Assembly: GCF_009602535.1 (NCBI RefSeq)
Contig: NZ_WIQI01000002.1
Location: forward strand, 1-64,000
DNA: 64,000 nt
From: Ornithinicoccus halotolerans
GTDB taxonomy: Bacteria; Actinomycetota; Actinomycetes; Actinomycetales; Dermatophilaceae
Direction of reading: 5' to 3'
Positions 54,174 to 62,805 of this stretch are shown in pieces. Position 1 is the stretch's first letter, and the number at the start of each line of letters is the position of its first letter. The position numbers were made by a program, and so were the translations under genes. Below the pieces are notes generated by a model, which saw nothing but the letters and a program-made list of their open reading frames with translations, was not told the DNA's origin and ran no database searches.

Positions 54174-55565
54174 ATGAGCGGTGGTGATATAGTTGTTTAT
54201 CTCGTTTACAGCGTCATAGCGGTCTTCTTGATCGCTCTAACATATCAGTCTTGCCTACGTGGATTCTCCGTTCTTCCGCTGGTCCTCTTCGCGGGAATTG
54301 AGGTGGCGGTTGTATGGCCTGCTTTGGTGCCTAGTGCCTATTCATTGGAAAGTATGGCCGGAATCTTAGCAGCAGCAGGCCTCCTCGCCGCCGCGCTCGC
54401 GTATTACCCTTTCGCTGGCGGCCAAGCGGGAATGCGAAAGTGGCGCGAGCGGGCATCGATCTTGCAAACGGACACCTCACGCGATCTACAGACGGGACTG
54501 TGGATACTGACCGGAATTCTTGCCGCGATTGGGTCTTGGCGGCTTGGGAACGTGGTCACTGTGCGCTCCGGTGTTTCCTGGCTGCTGAGTCCGTCACAGG
54601 CCTCAAGCGAGTTGGCTTCAATTCGCGAGTCACGTAGGTTGCTGACAAAGGGGCACCTGTTACTAGGGGAGGAGTACCAAGGGCAAGGCTTCTTCAATGC
54701 CTTGACGGACATTGGGTGGCAGGCAGTGGTTGCCATCGCTGTGCTGCTCCTTGCGAGCAAGGGGTGGAAGCAGGCGTGGACCTGCCTGTTCCCAATAGTG
54801 CTTGCCTTCGCGTTTCTCGTCAGTAGCGGGGTGCGAACGCCCGTTATTCTGGCCTCCATCGTGGGTGCAACCACGATGATGCTGACTCGGCCGCCGCGTG
54901 CTCGCACCTTCGTAAGCCTCAGCTGTTTGGTCGCCGCAATCGTATTGATTATTATGCCACTGTCAAAAGGCGCCGAGCGGGGTGGTGAGTCGTTGGGCGA
55001 GCGCTTTATGGCTTTGGTGGAGCGCGTTACTGACGGTAACGGAAGAAACAATGCGGCCATTGTGGAACTGGTTAACAGTGGGGACTTGCCGGTTGGGTAC
55101 GGCAGCCTGTTCCTTGAACGGCTCGCTGTGATGGTTCCAGGTGTCAACGCGGACGCACCGTTCGCTTTTCGGCTAACGCAGCTCGCCTACGGAGGAGGGA
55201 ACAACGTCACCGGTTACGCGACCCCAACGCAGTATGGACTCCTCTACGCTGACTGGGGACCCGTGGGTGTACTCTTCGGCTACCTGTTCACTGGCATTCT
55301 TCTCGCCGTGGTCTGGAATTTGGTGCTGCGCGTGGAACACGACGCGGCACCCGCACTCGCAGGCGTGGCCGTTATGCATCTTGCCTATATGTCCATCACC
55401 GGAGTGCACGGCTTGCTCACAACGGCCGCTCTACTAGCTGCAGTTGGTGGCGTCGTTTTCGCACCTGGCTGGCTGAGTCGCCACTGGCGAGCTGGCCGAA
55501 CGAGCGCAAGCGAGGAGGATGCCGGTGCCAAGCCCCACGCGGCGCAGCGCGCAAACATGCCGTGA
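54174..55565 (+). CDS. Wzy-type oligosaccharide repeat-unit polymerase
   Basis: The 463-residue membrane protein has about 12 spans and an extracytoplasmic loop with SSELASIRESRRLLTKGHLL and FMALVERVTDGNGRNNAAIV, then ATPTQYGLLYADWGPVGVLF, typical of OAG/Wzy polymerases. It would join repeat units outside the membrane. GGGAGG lies before the ATG. GC content is low (the line at 54181-54240 is about 42%), so it is part of the island. The 226-base gap upstream shows no clear gene or site. Confidence 0.78.
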   Translation: MSGGDIVVYLVYSVIAVFLIALTYQSCLRGFSVLPLVLFAGIEVAVVWPALVPSAYSLESMAGILAAAGLLAAALAYYPFAGGQAGMRKWRERASILQTDTSRDLQTGLWILTGILAAIGSWRLGNVVTVRSGVSWLLSPSQASSELASIRESRRLLTKGHLLLGEEYQGQGFFNALTDIGWQAVVAIAVLLLASKGWKQAWTCLFPIVLAFAFLVSSGVRTPVILASIVGATTMMLTRPPRARTFVSLSCLVAAIVLIIMPLSKGAERGGESLGERFMALVERVTDGNGRNNAAIVELVNSGDLPVGYGSLFLERLAVMVPGVNADAPFAFRLTQLAYGGGNNVTGYATPTQYGLLYADWGPVGVLFGYLFTGILLAVVWNLVLRVEHDAAPALAGVAVMHLAYMSITGVHGLLTTAALLAAVGGVVFAPGWLSRHWRAGRTSASEEDAGAKPHAAQRANMP

Positions 55566-55640
55566 CTTCAGCCATTATCGGCAGTGTGACAGCATCTCCT
55601 TGGACGCTCACGTAGCCTCGCGGGCATGGGGAAATCGAGT

Positions 55641-56582
55641 TTAGGCGGATCCGAACTCGGTCCGCTTATACCAATCGACAGTTGCTCTTAGCCCCTCGGT
55701 CAAGGGGACTGGCGTGACCCCTGGAAATAGGTCCCGCAGAGACGCGTTCGCAGCCTGAGAGTGCCGAACATCGCCTGGGCGTGGTTCCCTATGAACGACG
55801 GCCGGTGCTGTATTAGTAAGTTCCATAAGTGTGCCCGTCAGCTCATTGATGGTTGTGCGTGTCCCGAAGGCCAGATTCACTGGCTCTGCGTGCGTCACTC
55901 CCCGTTCGACGGCTTCCAAGAGTACGCGTACGACAGATCCTACGAAGGTGAAGTCACGGGAGGTCGCTCCGTCACCGTTGATGTAGACGGGTCGCCCGGA
56001 AAGCATGGCGTCGATGAAGGTGGGAACGACCGCTGCATACGTATGGCGGGCCGACTGCCGAGGGCCATAGACGTTGAAGAAGCGCAATGCCAAAGTAGAA
56101 AGACCATAGGACTGCTGAGCGGCTAGCACATATTGTTCGGCGGCCAACTTCGCCGCGGCATACGGACTCATGGGCCTGATCCATTCGCGTTCGTGTTTCG
56201 GTAGCTTTGGATTCATGCCGTACACGGACGAGGAGGAAGAATAGACGAAGTGCTTCACCTTTGCTTCAGTTGCGGCAATGAGCATCTCCAGAGTCCCGGT
56301 CGCATTGGCTGCATGGCTGGCCAGCGGGTCAGCGATACTGCGTGGAACGCTTCCAAGCGCTGCAAGGTGGACTACGCTGTCGACATTGCCGGATAATGCA
56401 ACAGTTCGGCAGGAACTGTCCAGGATACTTCCTTCTATGAGTTCTACATCGAGGCCTGCAAGGTTGTCGCGAGAACCAGTGCTAAAGTCATCGAGAATGC
56501 GCACAGAATAACCCTTACGGATGGCGTCTGCCGCCAAATTTGAACCGATGAAGCCGGCTCCGCCTGTGACCAATATCCTCAT
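55641..56582 (-). CDS. NAD-dependent sugar epimerase (SDR; WbpP/GalE-like)
   Basis: The 313-residue SDR protein has the NAD site [32 protein letters not shown], the serine run FVYSSSSSVYG and the catalytic YAAAK. The SVPRSI segment and length fit UDP-GlcNAc/UDP-GlcA 4-epimerase types rather than RmlB. It would supply a C4-epimer, for example UDP-GalNAc. It is the last gene of the leftward pgl-like operon (33-base gap from the glycosyltransferase). Confidence 0.85.
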   Translation of the reverse strand: MRILVTGGAGFIGSNLAADAIRKGYSVRILDDFSTGSRDNLAGLDVELIEGSILDSSCRTVALSGNVDSVVHLAALGSVPRSIADPLASHAANATGTLEMLIAATEAKVKHFVYSSSSSVYGMNPKLPKHEREWIRPMSPYAAAKLAAEQYVLAAQQSYGLSTLALRFFNVYGPRQSARHTYAAVVPTFIDAMLSGRPVYINGDGATSRDFTFVGSVVRVLLEAVERGVTHAEPVNLAFGTRTTINELTGTLMELTNTAPAVVHREPRPGDVRHSQAANASLRDLFPGVTPVPLTEGLRATVDWYKRTEFGSA

Positions 56583-56614
56583 CTGCGCGTCCCTCCGTCC
56601 GTATGGGCTTGCCC

Positions 56615-57925
56615 TCAGGTGCGCCTACCGTAGGCAGTGTCATAAAGTTCTATGAGGCCATCCCAGATCGAGTGGCGTGAAAAGTCGGTGACTGCGCGCC
56701 GACGCGCAGCCTGTCCGAGGCGCAGACGCAATGTTGCGTCCCGATAAAGCCTCGCCAACGCTTCAGCTAACGCTAAGTGATCGTCCACCGGAACCAGGAG
56801 TCCGGTCTGTTCATGGACCACAGCGTCCCGGGATCCGGTTGCCGTGGTCGCGACCGCAGGTACGGCCATACAAGCTGCTTCAAGCACCACGTTCGGGAAA
56901 CCCTCCCGGTGTGTGGGAAGAGCGAGAACATCGCAGGCGGCCAGGGTGGACGCAACGTTAGAGGACCAGCCGATCTTACAGAGACGGGGGCCCAACTCGC
57001 GAAGGAGTTCCTCCATTGCTGGGTCCTCCACCCTGCCCTGAACGATAAGAACAGCATCCTTCAGCTCTGGTGTTTTCATGGACTCAACCAGCGAGGGGAT
57101 CCCTTTGTCCGCTCGGACGCGACCCACGAATCCGACGCAGTAGGCGTCATTAGGAATAGCGAGATGCTCACGGGCGTCCTCTCGTTGCAAGGGACTGAGT
57201 GTGAACCGGTCCGGGTCGACACCGTTGCTACTGCCTTGCCCTATGACCACCATCTTCTGGGGCGCACCCAGCCTGTAGCGGACAACCTCCTCGGCTAGAC
57301 TCGGACTTACTGCGACCACATGAGTGGACATGTACATGCATAACTTTTCGATTGCCGCAAGCAGTTTCCTCATTGGGCCCTGGCCGCTTTCGAGACGGAG
57401 CCCGCGCAATACATATATGCGAGTGGGCACTCGGAGCATCCAGGCGGCTAAGCCGGCGAGGAGGGATGCTTTCGGGGTGCTATAGTTCACAATGTCTGGC
57501 TTGAGGCGGGCGATAAGCGAAGTCCATTCAATGAAGGCCCTCAGGTCTCGCCAAATAGAGATATCTCGCTGGACCATGATCGTGTGCAACTGCACGCCCT
57601 CGAGTTGGGCGAAGTCGCTAAGGCCTGGCCCTGGGCTGCAGCTGAGGTGAACGTCCCAGTCTTGTGACTGTATGTACCGCAGTTGGCCACGGAGAAAGCT
57701 CATGGCCGTAGTGTGGTGAGTAATGGCATACAGGATTCGTCGTCTGTGGCTGCCCCGTGCAACGGACGACAGCGGCGCGGGCGCCCGGCGAGCCTCTTTG
57801 AGGTTCTTCCTATCCGCACGCACGAGGGCGGTTATGTAGGTGCTTATAGTAGTAGGTGGAGGAACCTTAAAGGGGCGTACGCTCACCTCTGCGTGCGGTA
57901 ATTGAGTACGTGGTGAACGGCGCAT
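56615..57925 (-). CDS. Family 4 glycosyltransferase (PglA-like position)
   Basis: The 436-residue GT-B enzyme has HTTAMSFLRGQLRYIQ, IVNYSTPKASLLAGLAAWML, VGFVGRVRADKGIPSLVESM and the EX7E-like HREGFPNVVLEAACMAVPAV. It resembles the group that adds the second sugar to the undecaprenyl-linked first sugar (PglA and relatives). ATG 57925 overlaps the upstream stop (TGATG). About 60 N-terminal residues (to RRRILYAI) are unlike the family, so translation might start later. Confidence 0.83.
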   Translation of the reverse strand: MRRSPRTQLPHAEVSVRPFKVPPPTTISTYITALVRADRKNLKEARRAPAPLSSVARGSHRRRILYAITHHTTAMSFLRGQLRYIQSQDWDVHLSCSPGPGLSDFAQLEGVQLHTIMVQRDISIWRDLRAFIEWTSLIARLKPDIVNYSTPKASLLAGLAAWMLRVPTRIYVLRGLRLESGQGPMRKLLAAIEKLCMYMSTHVVAVSPSLAEEVVRYRLGAPQKMVVIGQGSSNGVDPDRFTLSPLQREDAREHLAIPNDAYCVGFVGRVRADKGIPSLVESMKTPELKDAVLIVQGRVEDPAMEELLRELGPRLCKIGWSSNVASTLAACDVLALPTHREGFPNVVLEAACMAVPAVATTATGSRDAVVHEQTGLLVPVDDHLALAEALARLYRDATLRLRLGQAARRRAVTDFSRHSIWDGLIELYDTAYGRRT

Positions 57926-58575
57926 CAGGACGCTGGCACTCCCTTTACGACCTGGGCGCAAGCGACGTCTCTGACTACGACCGCCCCAGCGCCGACTACT
58001 GCGCGAGCTCCTACCGTCAACCGCTGGAGGACTGTGGCGTTAGCGCCGACGTAAACGGAGTGGCCCAGGTGCACTTCTCCCGAAATGCAGGACGCTGGGT
58101 TCAAGCGACTGTAAGGCCCGATGGTCGTGTCGTGGCCAACGGCGACGTTCTGGTCCACCTGCACGTGCTGGCCAAGGATGACGTCGATGCTGAGCCGGGC
58201 CCCCGGTGCGACGATGCAACCACTGTCGATGACAACGCCGTGTCCGACCGTGGTCTCCGGATGGACCAGAGGGGGATAGTGAGTTGACGGCGGCAACATA
58301 TCGACGATCCGATTGCGGGTTGTTGGGTCACCGACGGCGACTACCACGGCAGCCGCGGGACCCGCGTTGTTGACTGCTTCGGGGACGGTGCCCAGGTACT
58401 GAGTGCCGGAGCGCGCCAGAGACCGTAGCGCCCGTTCCGACGGGTTGTCGTCGGCTACGCCGAGGAGCTGCCAACTGTCACCGACGAGGTTGAGTGCGCG
58501 GACGATGCTGATCACCTCGCGCCCAAACCCGCCTGCGCCGACGATTAGCAGGGAGCGTCCCCCCACGGCCGTCAC
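57925..58575 (-). CDS. pglD: Sugar O/N-acetyltransferase, PglD/NeuD family
   Basis: The 216-residue protein has an N-terminal nucleotide-sugar-binding Rossmann part (SLLIVGAGGFGREVISIVRA) and a left-handed beta-helix of hexapeptide repeats (HGVVIDSGCIVAPGARLSID, LGHSVYVGANATVLQRL). The catalytic histidine is in VGHDTTIGPYSRLNP. PglD acetylates the 4-amino group of UDP-bacillosamine. It overlaps both neighbours by a few bases. Confidence 0.85.
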   Translation of the reverse strand: MTAVGGRSLLIVGAGGFGREVISIVRALNLVGDSWQLLGVADDNPSERALRSLARSGTQYLGTVPEAVNNAGPAAAVVVAVGDPTTRNRIVDMLPPSTHYPPLVHPETTVGHGVVIDSGCIVAPGARLSIDVILGQHVQVDQNVAVGHDTTIGPYSRLNPASCISGEVHLGHSVYVGANATVLQRLTVGARAVVGAGAVVVRDVACAQVVKGVPAS

Positions 58576-59174
58576 CGCCTCGGGCCTCGGTAGACCGGCA
58601 TTGTGGCCGCTCCGGGCGCTGTGATGCCCTGGCGTTCTATGACTCGGAGCACTGTGGCCGCGAGAATCTGAAGGTCCCGACGTAGGCTGTGGTTCTCCAC
58701 GTAGTCCAGGTCGAGGGCGAAGCGCTCGGACCAGTTGAGGGAGTTGCGGCCCTTCACCTGTGCAAGCCCCGTCAGGCCGGGGCGGACATCGTGTCGGCGA
58801 GCCTGCTCGGGCGTGTACTCGTGGAGGTACTCCATCAGTAAAGGTCTGGGTCCGACCAGGCTCATATCACCGCGGATGACGTTGAGCAGAGTGGGAAGTT
58901 CATCGATGCTGCTTGCTCTCAGGAAGCAACCCAGGGGGGTTAGACGAGAGGCGTCGTCTACACGTCCGGAGGTGGGGTCAACAGGACGCATCGTACGCAA
59001 CTTAACCATGGTAAATGGCTTGCCATGCAGGCCCGGGCGCCGCTGGCAGAAGAAGACTGGAGCACCCATCACCGCCCTCACGGCGACTGCCCCTCCCAGT
59101 TGAATGGGTGCGGTGAGCACGTACGCAGGTACGGCGAGGAGGAGGTCGAGCGCGCGCTTTCCTCGGTAGCTCAC
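58572..59174 (-). CDS. pglC: Monotopic phosphoglycosyl transferase, PglC family
   Basis: The 200-residue enzyme transfers a phosphosugar to undecaprenyl phosphate, the first membrane step. It has an N-terminal re-entrant helix (ALDLLLAVPAYVLTAPIQLG), KLRTMRPVDPTSGRV, the catalytic Asp-Glu in LRASSIDELPTLLNVI, MSLVGPRPLLMEYL and RPGLTGLAQVKGRNSLNW. These match the minimal PglC class, not the long WbaP class. The GTG start overlaps the end of the open frame by position with the aminotransferase gene upstream (seven-base gap). Confidence 0.9.
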   Translation of the reverse strand: MSYRGKRALDLLLAVPAYVLTAPIQLGGAVAVRAVMGAPVFFCQRRPGLHGKPFTMVKLRTMRPVDPTSGRVDDASRLTPLGCFLRASSIDELPTLLNVIRGDMSLVGPRPLLMEYLHEYTPEQARRHDVRPGLTGLAQVKGRNSLNWSERFALDLDYVENHSLRRDLQILAATVLRVIERQGITAPGAATMPVYRGPRR

Positions 59175-59181
59175 GGAGCCG

Positions 59182-60318
59182 TCACCTCGCTAGGGCTGAT
59201 TGAAAGAGGTCGATAACTCGGGCGATCTGGTCATCTCTCAGATTTGCGCCGCTGGGCAGCGTGACGCCAGTGGAGAAAAGTCGTTCAGACGCACCAGTGA
59301 CGAAGGATCGTGCTCCGCCGAATACCGGCTGCAGGTGCATTGGCTTCCAAAGGTGGCGCACCTCGACATCGTGACAGTTCAGAGAGGCAACCAGGCGGTC
59401 GGCCGTCAAATCATAACTCTCCCGATCCACAGTTACACAGGTGAGCCAACAGTTGTCGCAGGCGTCCGCGTCGGCCCCATCTCCCAGGAACCTCACCCCG
59501 GCCAGGTTACCGAGACCCTCCCGGTAAAGCTGCCGAATGGCGCGGCGCCGGCCGATCATGTGATCGAGCCGCCGCAGCTGTCCTCTGCCCAGAGCGGCGA
59601 GGATGTTGGACATGCGGTAGTTGTAACCAATCTCTTTGTGCTCATACCAAGGAACGGGCTCACGCGCCTGAGTGGCCAGGGTTCGCGCGTGCTCAATCAG
59701 CGGCCCGTCGTCACCGAGCAGCATCCCGCCGCCGGACGTGGTCATGATCTTGTTGCCGTTGAAGGAAAGCGCGGCACAACGGCCGAAGGAGCCGGCGGGC
59801 TTTCCCCCACGGCGGGCGCCCAAGGCTTCTGCCGCATCCTCGATCAGCGCGATGCCACGATTTGCGAGGGCCGGCTCGATCGCCTCGTAGTCCGCCGCGC
59901 GACCGAACAAATCCACGGCCATTACAGCAGCGACGGTGCGTCCCTCATCCCGGAGCTCATCCACCGCCTGCAGCAGGAGGACTGGGTCCACATTTCCGTC
60001 CGATGGCCGGGAGTCGACGAAGACGGGCTCTGCCCCGGTGTAGACCACCGCGTTGGCTGACGCGGCGAAGGTCATGGACGGCAGCACGACACAAGTGCCC
60101 GGGCCAGCGCCCAGTTCCAGCAGAGCGAGGTGGAGGGCAGCGGTACCCGACGCCAGGGCGACTGCGTGCTTAACACCGACGCGGTCGGCGATCTCAGCCT
60201 CGAAGGCCTCCACGTCGGGCCCCAGCGGCGCAATCCAACCAGATCGCAGAGCAGCCAGGACGAACTGCTCCTCGACCTCCGTGACTTCTGCCTTGGATAA
60301 GTGAATTCGTTCACTCAT
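59182..60318 (-). CDS. pglE: DegT/DnrJ/EryC1 aminotransferase, PglE-like
   Basis: The 378-residue PLP enzyme has ALASGTAALHLALLELG, LIEDAAEALGARRGG (Asp for PLP ring nitrogen), and the PLP lysine in SFNGNKIMTTSGGGML. LWKPMHLQPVF is typical near the C-terminus. It would aminate the 4-keto sugar made by the upstream dehydratase. ATG 60318 overlaps the dehydratase stop by eight bases. Confidence 0.9.
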   Translation of the reverse strand: MSERIHLSKAEVTEVEEQFVLAALRSGWIAPLGPDVEAFEAEIADRVGVKHAVALASGTAALHLALLELGAGPGTCVVLPSMTFAASANAVVYTGAEPVFVDSRPSDGNVDPVLLLQAVDELRDEGRTVAAVMAVDLFGRAADYEAIEPALANRGIALIEDAAEALGARRGGKPAGSFGRCAALSFNGNKIMTTSGGGMLLGDDGPLIEHARTLATQAREPVPWYEHKEIGYNYRMSNILAALGRGQLRRLDHMIGRRRAIRQLYREGLGNLAGVRFLGDGADADACDNCWLTCVTVDRESYDLTADRLVASLNCHDVEVRHLWKPMHLQPVFGGARSFVTGASERLFSTGVTLPSGANLRDDQIARVIDLFQSALAR

Positions 60319-62134
60319 CTACTAGGACCGTTGATCTCTGCGCGCCTGCATGCTGGGTGAGCCACGCGTGTACGGTATCGGCTCCGTCGCGCGGTGCATT
60401 CAGCGCCTCGTGCGGGTGCAGCGCCGGCACGTCGACCGCCGAGACAAGTTTGTGCGAGGTCGGGCGGCGCTCCTCGCCGTCGGTGAATAGAATCTCGGTC
60501 AGCTTCTCCCCGGGCCGCAGGCCAGTATATTCGACGTCCACGTCGTTCCGGCCCGACATCTCGATCAAGGTCCGTGCCACGTCGGCGATCTTCACGGGCG
60601 TCCCCATGTCCAGCACCATGACCTCGCCGTCCTGGCCGATCGCTGCGGCCTGCAGAACCAGCTGACACGCCTCCGGGATGAGCATGAAGTAGCGCTCGAC
60701 GTCGGGGTGGGTCACCGTCACGGGTCCACCCCGGCGGATCTGCTCGGTGAAGGCAGGGATGACCGATCCCCGCGAACCGAGCACGTTGCCGAAGCGGACA
60801 GAGACATAGCGCCCGGGCTGGCTCCGGGCAAAGTCCGCGGTCAACCGCTCGGCCACACGCTTGGAGTAGCCCAGGACCGAAGTCGGGCTGGCGGCCTTGT
60901 CGGTGGAGATGTTGACGAAGGTGCCCACGCCGCTGCGCGAAGCAGCCTGCAGGACGTTCAGCGTGCCTAGAACGTTGGTCTGCCAGGCCTCGGCCGGATA
61001 ACGCTCGAGCAGCGAGAGGTGCTTCAGCGCTGCCGCGTGGAAGACGACGTCGGGCCGATGCTCGGCGAACAGCCGGGTCAAGGTCTCGCTGTCACGGATG
61101 TCGGCCAGCAGCAGCTCCTCGCCCTCGAGCAGTCCGCGGCCGGTCATCGAGAGCTGTGTCCCGTGCAGGGCTGACTCGTCGCGATCGAGCAGCAGCAGCC
61201 TGTCGGGGCCAAAGCGCGCGATCTGCCGGCAGAGCTCCGAGCCGATCGAACCACCGGCGCCGGTCACGAGCACGATCTTGCCGGAAATCTGATCGGCCAG
61301 GGCGGCCTGGTCGAGCTCCACCGGGCGCCGGCCCAGGAGGTCCTCGAGATTGATGTCCCGCAGGTCCTGCACGTGCGGCTGCTGCCCCAGCATCCGGTCC
61401 ATCGTCGGGAGTACCTTGACATGGAGGCCGTGCTCGCGCCCGATGTCCTGGACGCGCTTGATAAATGGAGAATCAGCGCTGGGAATCGCCAGCACCAAGT
61501 GGGTGGCGTCGAACCGCTGCGCGACCTTGCCGATCGCGGTGTGATCGCCGCGCACGGGGATACCCTCGACGCGCAACTTGCGCTTGGCGCGGTCGTCGTC
61601 GATGAATGCGACCGGCCGGAAGTCCGACTGGTCGTCGTGGAGCATGTTCGAGGCCAACCGCCGGCCCATCAGACCCGCGCCATAGATGATGACCCGGGCG
61701 TCCGCGTGACGCTTGGACGCCCGGCGAGAGCGCCAGGCCCGCACCACGAAGCGAGCCGCCATCATGGCCGTCAGCGCAAGCCCGCCTGCCAGCGGGGGCA
61801 CGGAGCGGGGCAAGCTAACCGGATGCACTAGCAAAACCCAGGTCCACAGGACGAGGCCGCTGAGGAAGGCGGCCCGGGCGACGGCGGTGATCTCCTCGAA
61901 GGAGCCGCGGACGTGGCGCACCAGGTAGGGGCCCAGGAAGACGCCGAGCAGCACGTGTAGGCCTGCCGCGAGGGAGGCGCCCATCATGGTGGCTCTCGTC
62001 AGGACCTCGGCGACGTCGAACTGGTACCGCAGCCACACCGTGAAGACGACCGCAACTGCCCAGCAGGTGGCGTCGATAAGGGCCCACCCGCCCTGGATGA
62101 GTAGGTCGCGAACGGCACTTCGGCGTCTGGGCAA
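60311..62134 (-). CDS. pglF: UDP-GlcNAc 4,6-dehydratase, membrane type (PglF/CapD)
   Basis: The 607-residue protein has four N-terminal membrane spans, a CoA-binding-like domain (VIIYGAGLMGRRLASNML), and an SDR dehydratase domain (KIVLVTGAGGSIGSELCRQI, FHAAALKHLSLLERYPAEAW, NISTDKAASPTSVLGYSKR, RFGNVLGSRGSVIPAF). It would make UDP-4-keto-6-deoxy-GlcNAc, the first step to bacillosamine. The start is a TTG at 62134 with GGAGGAAGA directly upstream. It heads the leftward operon. Confidence 0.92.
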   Translation of the reverse strand: MPRRRSAVRDLLIQGGWALIDATCWAVAVVFTVWLRYQFDVAEVLTRATMMGASLAAGLHVLLGVFLGPYLVRHVRGSFEEITAVARAAFLSGLVLWTWVLLVHPVSLPRSVPPLAGGLALTAMMAARFVVRAWRSRRASKRHADARVIIYGAGLMGRRLASNMLHDDQSDFRPVAFIDDDRAKRKLRVEGIPVRGDHTAIGKVAQRFDATHLVLAIPSADSPFIKRVQDIGREHGLHVKVLPTMDRMLGQQPHVQDLRDINLEDLLGRRPVELDQAALADQISGKIVLVTGAGGSIGSELCRQIARFGPDRLLLLDRDESALHGTQLSMTGRGLLEGEELLLADIRDSETLTRLFAEHRPDVVFHAAALKHLSLLERYPAEAWQTNVLGTLNVLQAASRSGVGTFVNISTDKAASPTSVLGYSKRVAERLTADFARSQPGRYVSVRFGNVLGSRGSVIPAFTEQIRRGGPVTVTHPDVERYFMLIPEACQLVLQAAAIGQDGEVMVLDMGTPVKIADVARTLIEMSGRNDVDVEYTGLRPGEKLTEILFTDGEERRPTSHKLVSAVDVPALHPHEALNAPRDGADTVHAWLTQHAGAQRSTVLVDE

Positions 62135-62157
62135 TCTTCCTCCGCGAGTTGGGTGGA

Positions 62158-62184
62158 AGTATCGAACACGGCTAACGCGCTCAA
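62158..62184 (-). promoter_or_regulatory. Candidate promoter of the pgl-like operon
   Basis: Reading leftward, TTGAGC (62184-62179) and GATACT (62163-62158) are 15 bases apart, 23 bases ahead of the TTG start. Spacing is slightly short, so this is tentative. Confidence 0.3.
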
Positions 62185-62297
62185 CTCAGGAGTATGTCAG
62201 GGCCGGTCGGGCGGCTCAAAAACATGGGGATGTCTTTACCTGCCGCAGAGGGGTAGCAGGGGAGCCCTGGCCATCCGTTAGTAAGTGCTCAAGAGCC

Positions 62298-62570
62298 CTA
62301 CTTCAGCAGTTCCTTCGGCAGGTGGCCGGTCGCCTTCTTGTAGACCTGCGTGGCCTCCCGGTGGGCCAGCATCCGGGCGACTCCGACCATGACGCCGGAA
62401 AGGACGGCGAAGGCGATCGCCTCCTTCCACTCGATGTCTGGGTCGTCGGGGTTCTGGGGAGAATCGCTGCCGGTGACGAACTTCCAGGTCCCGTCGGTCA
62501 GCTTGCGGGCCACCACGCTCGCGCCCACGGCTGTCGCGGCCGTCATCACCTTCCATGCCACGTTGCCCAC
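62298..62570 (-). CDS. DUF4235 family membrane protein
   Basis: The 90-residue product has a first helix (VAWKVMTAATAVGASVVARK), WKFVTGSDSPQNPDDPD, and a membrane span (IAFAVLSGVMVGVARMLAHR), the usual DUF4235 pattern of small actinobacterial proteins. Function is unknown. GTG 62570 has AGGAG six bases upstream. It diverges from the riboswitch-controlled thiB. Confidence 0.85.
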   Translation of the reverse strand: MGNVAWKVMTAATAVGASVVARKLTDGTWKFVTGSDSPQNPDDPDIEWKEAIAFAVLSGVMVGVARMLAHREATQVYKKATGHLPKELLK

Positions 62571-62662
62571 TGTGTGCTCCTTATCTGGTCGTCGTGCCCG
62601 ATCACCGGGCGGCCCTCCCCAGAGCGTGCCACGTCCGGCGAGGTATCGTCATGTTGAGGAAC

Positions 62663-62748
62663 CGACAGGGGAGCGCGAACGCGCTGAGAGTGCGGCACCG
62701 GCCGCAGACCCTCGAACCTGACCCGGCTAGGACCGGCGGAGGAAGTCG
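62663..62748 (+). promoter_or_regulatory. TPP riboswitch (THI element)
   Basis: The stretch has the conserved TPP aptamer pieces in order: GGGGAGC near the 5' end, GCTGAGAGTGCGGC (pyrimidine-sensing arm), and AGACCCTCGAACCTGA with CGGCTAGGACCGGCGGAGGAAG (pyrophosphate arm). CGAC (62663-62666) pairs with GTCG (62745-62748) to close P1. A -10-like TATCGT is at 62644-62649. It sits ahead of a thiamine-type binding-protein gene, as expected. Confidence 0.93.
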
Positions 62749-62776
62749 AGTCTCGCGGGAGCACCTGCTCCCGACC

Positions 62777-62796
62777 CCTCCTACGACGTGAGGAGG
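62777..62796 (+). promoter_or_regulatory. Ribosome-site sequestering hairpin of the TPP switch
   Basis: CCTCCT (62777-62782) pairs with the ribosome site AGGAGG (62791-62796) around an eight-base loop, nine bases before the thiB ATG. The aptamer's 3' strand GGAGG (62738-62742) can pair with the same CCTCC. So when TPP is absent the ribosome site would be free, and when TPP folds the aptamer it would be hidden. Confidence 0.6.
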
Positions 62797-62805
62797 ACTG
62801 TTCCC

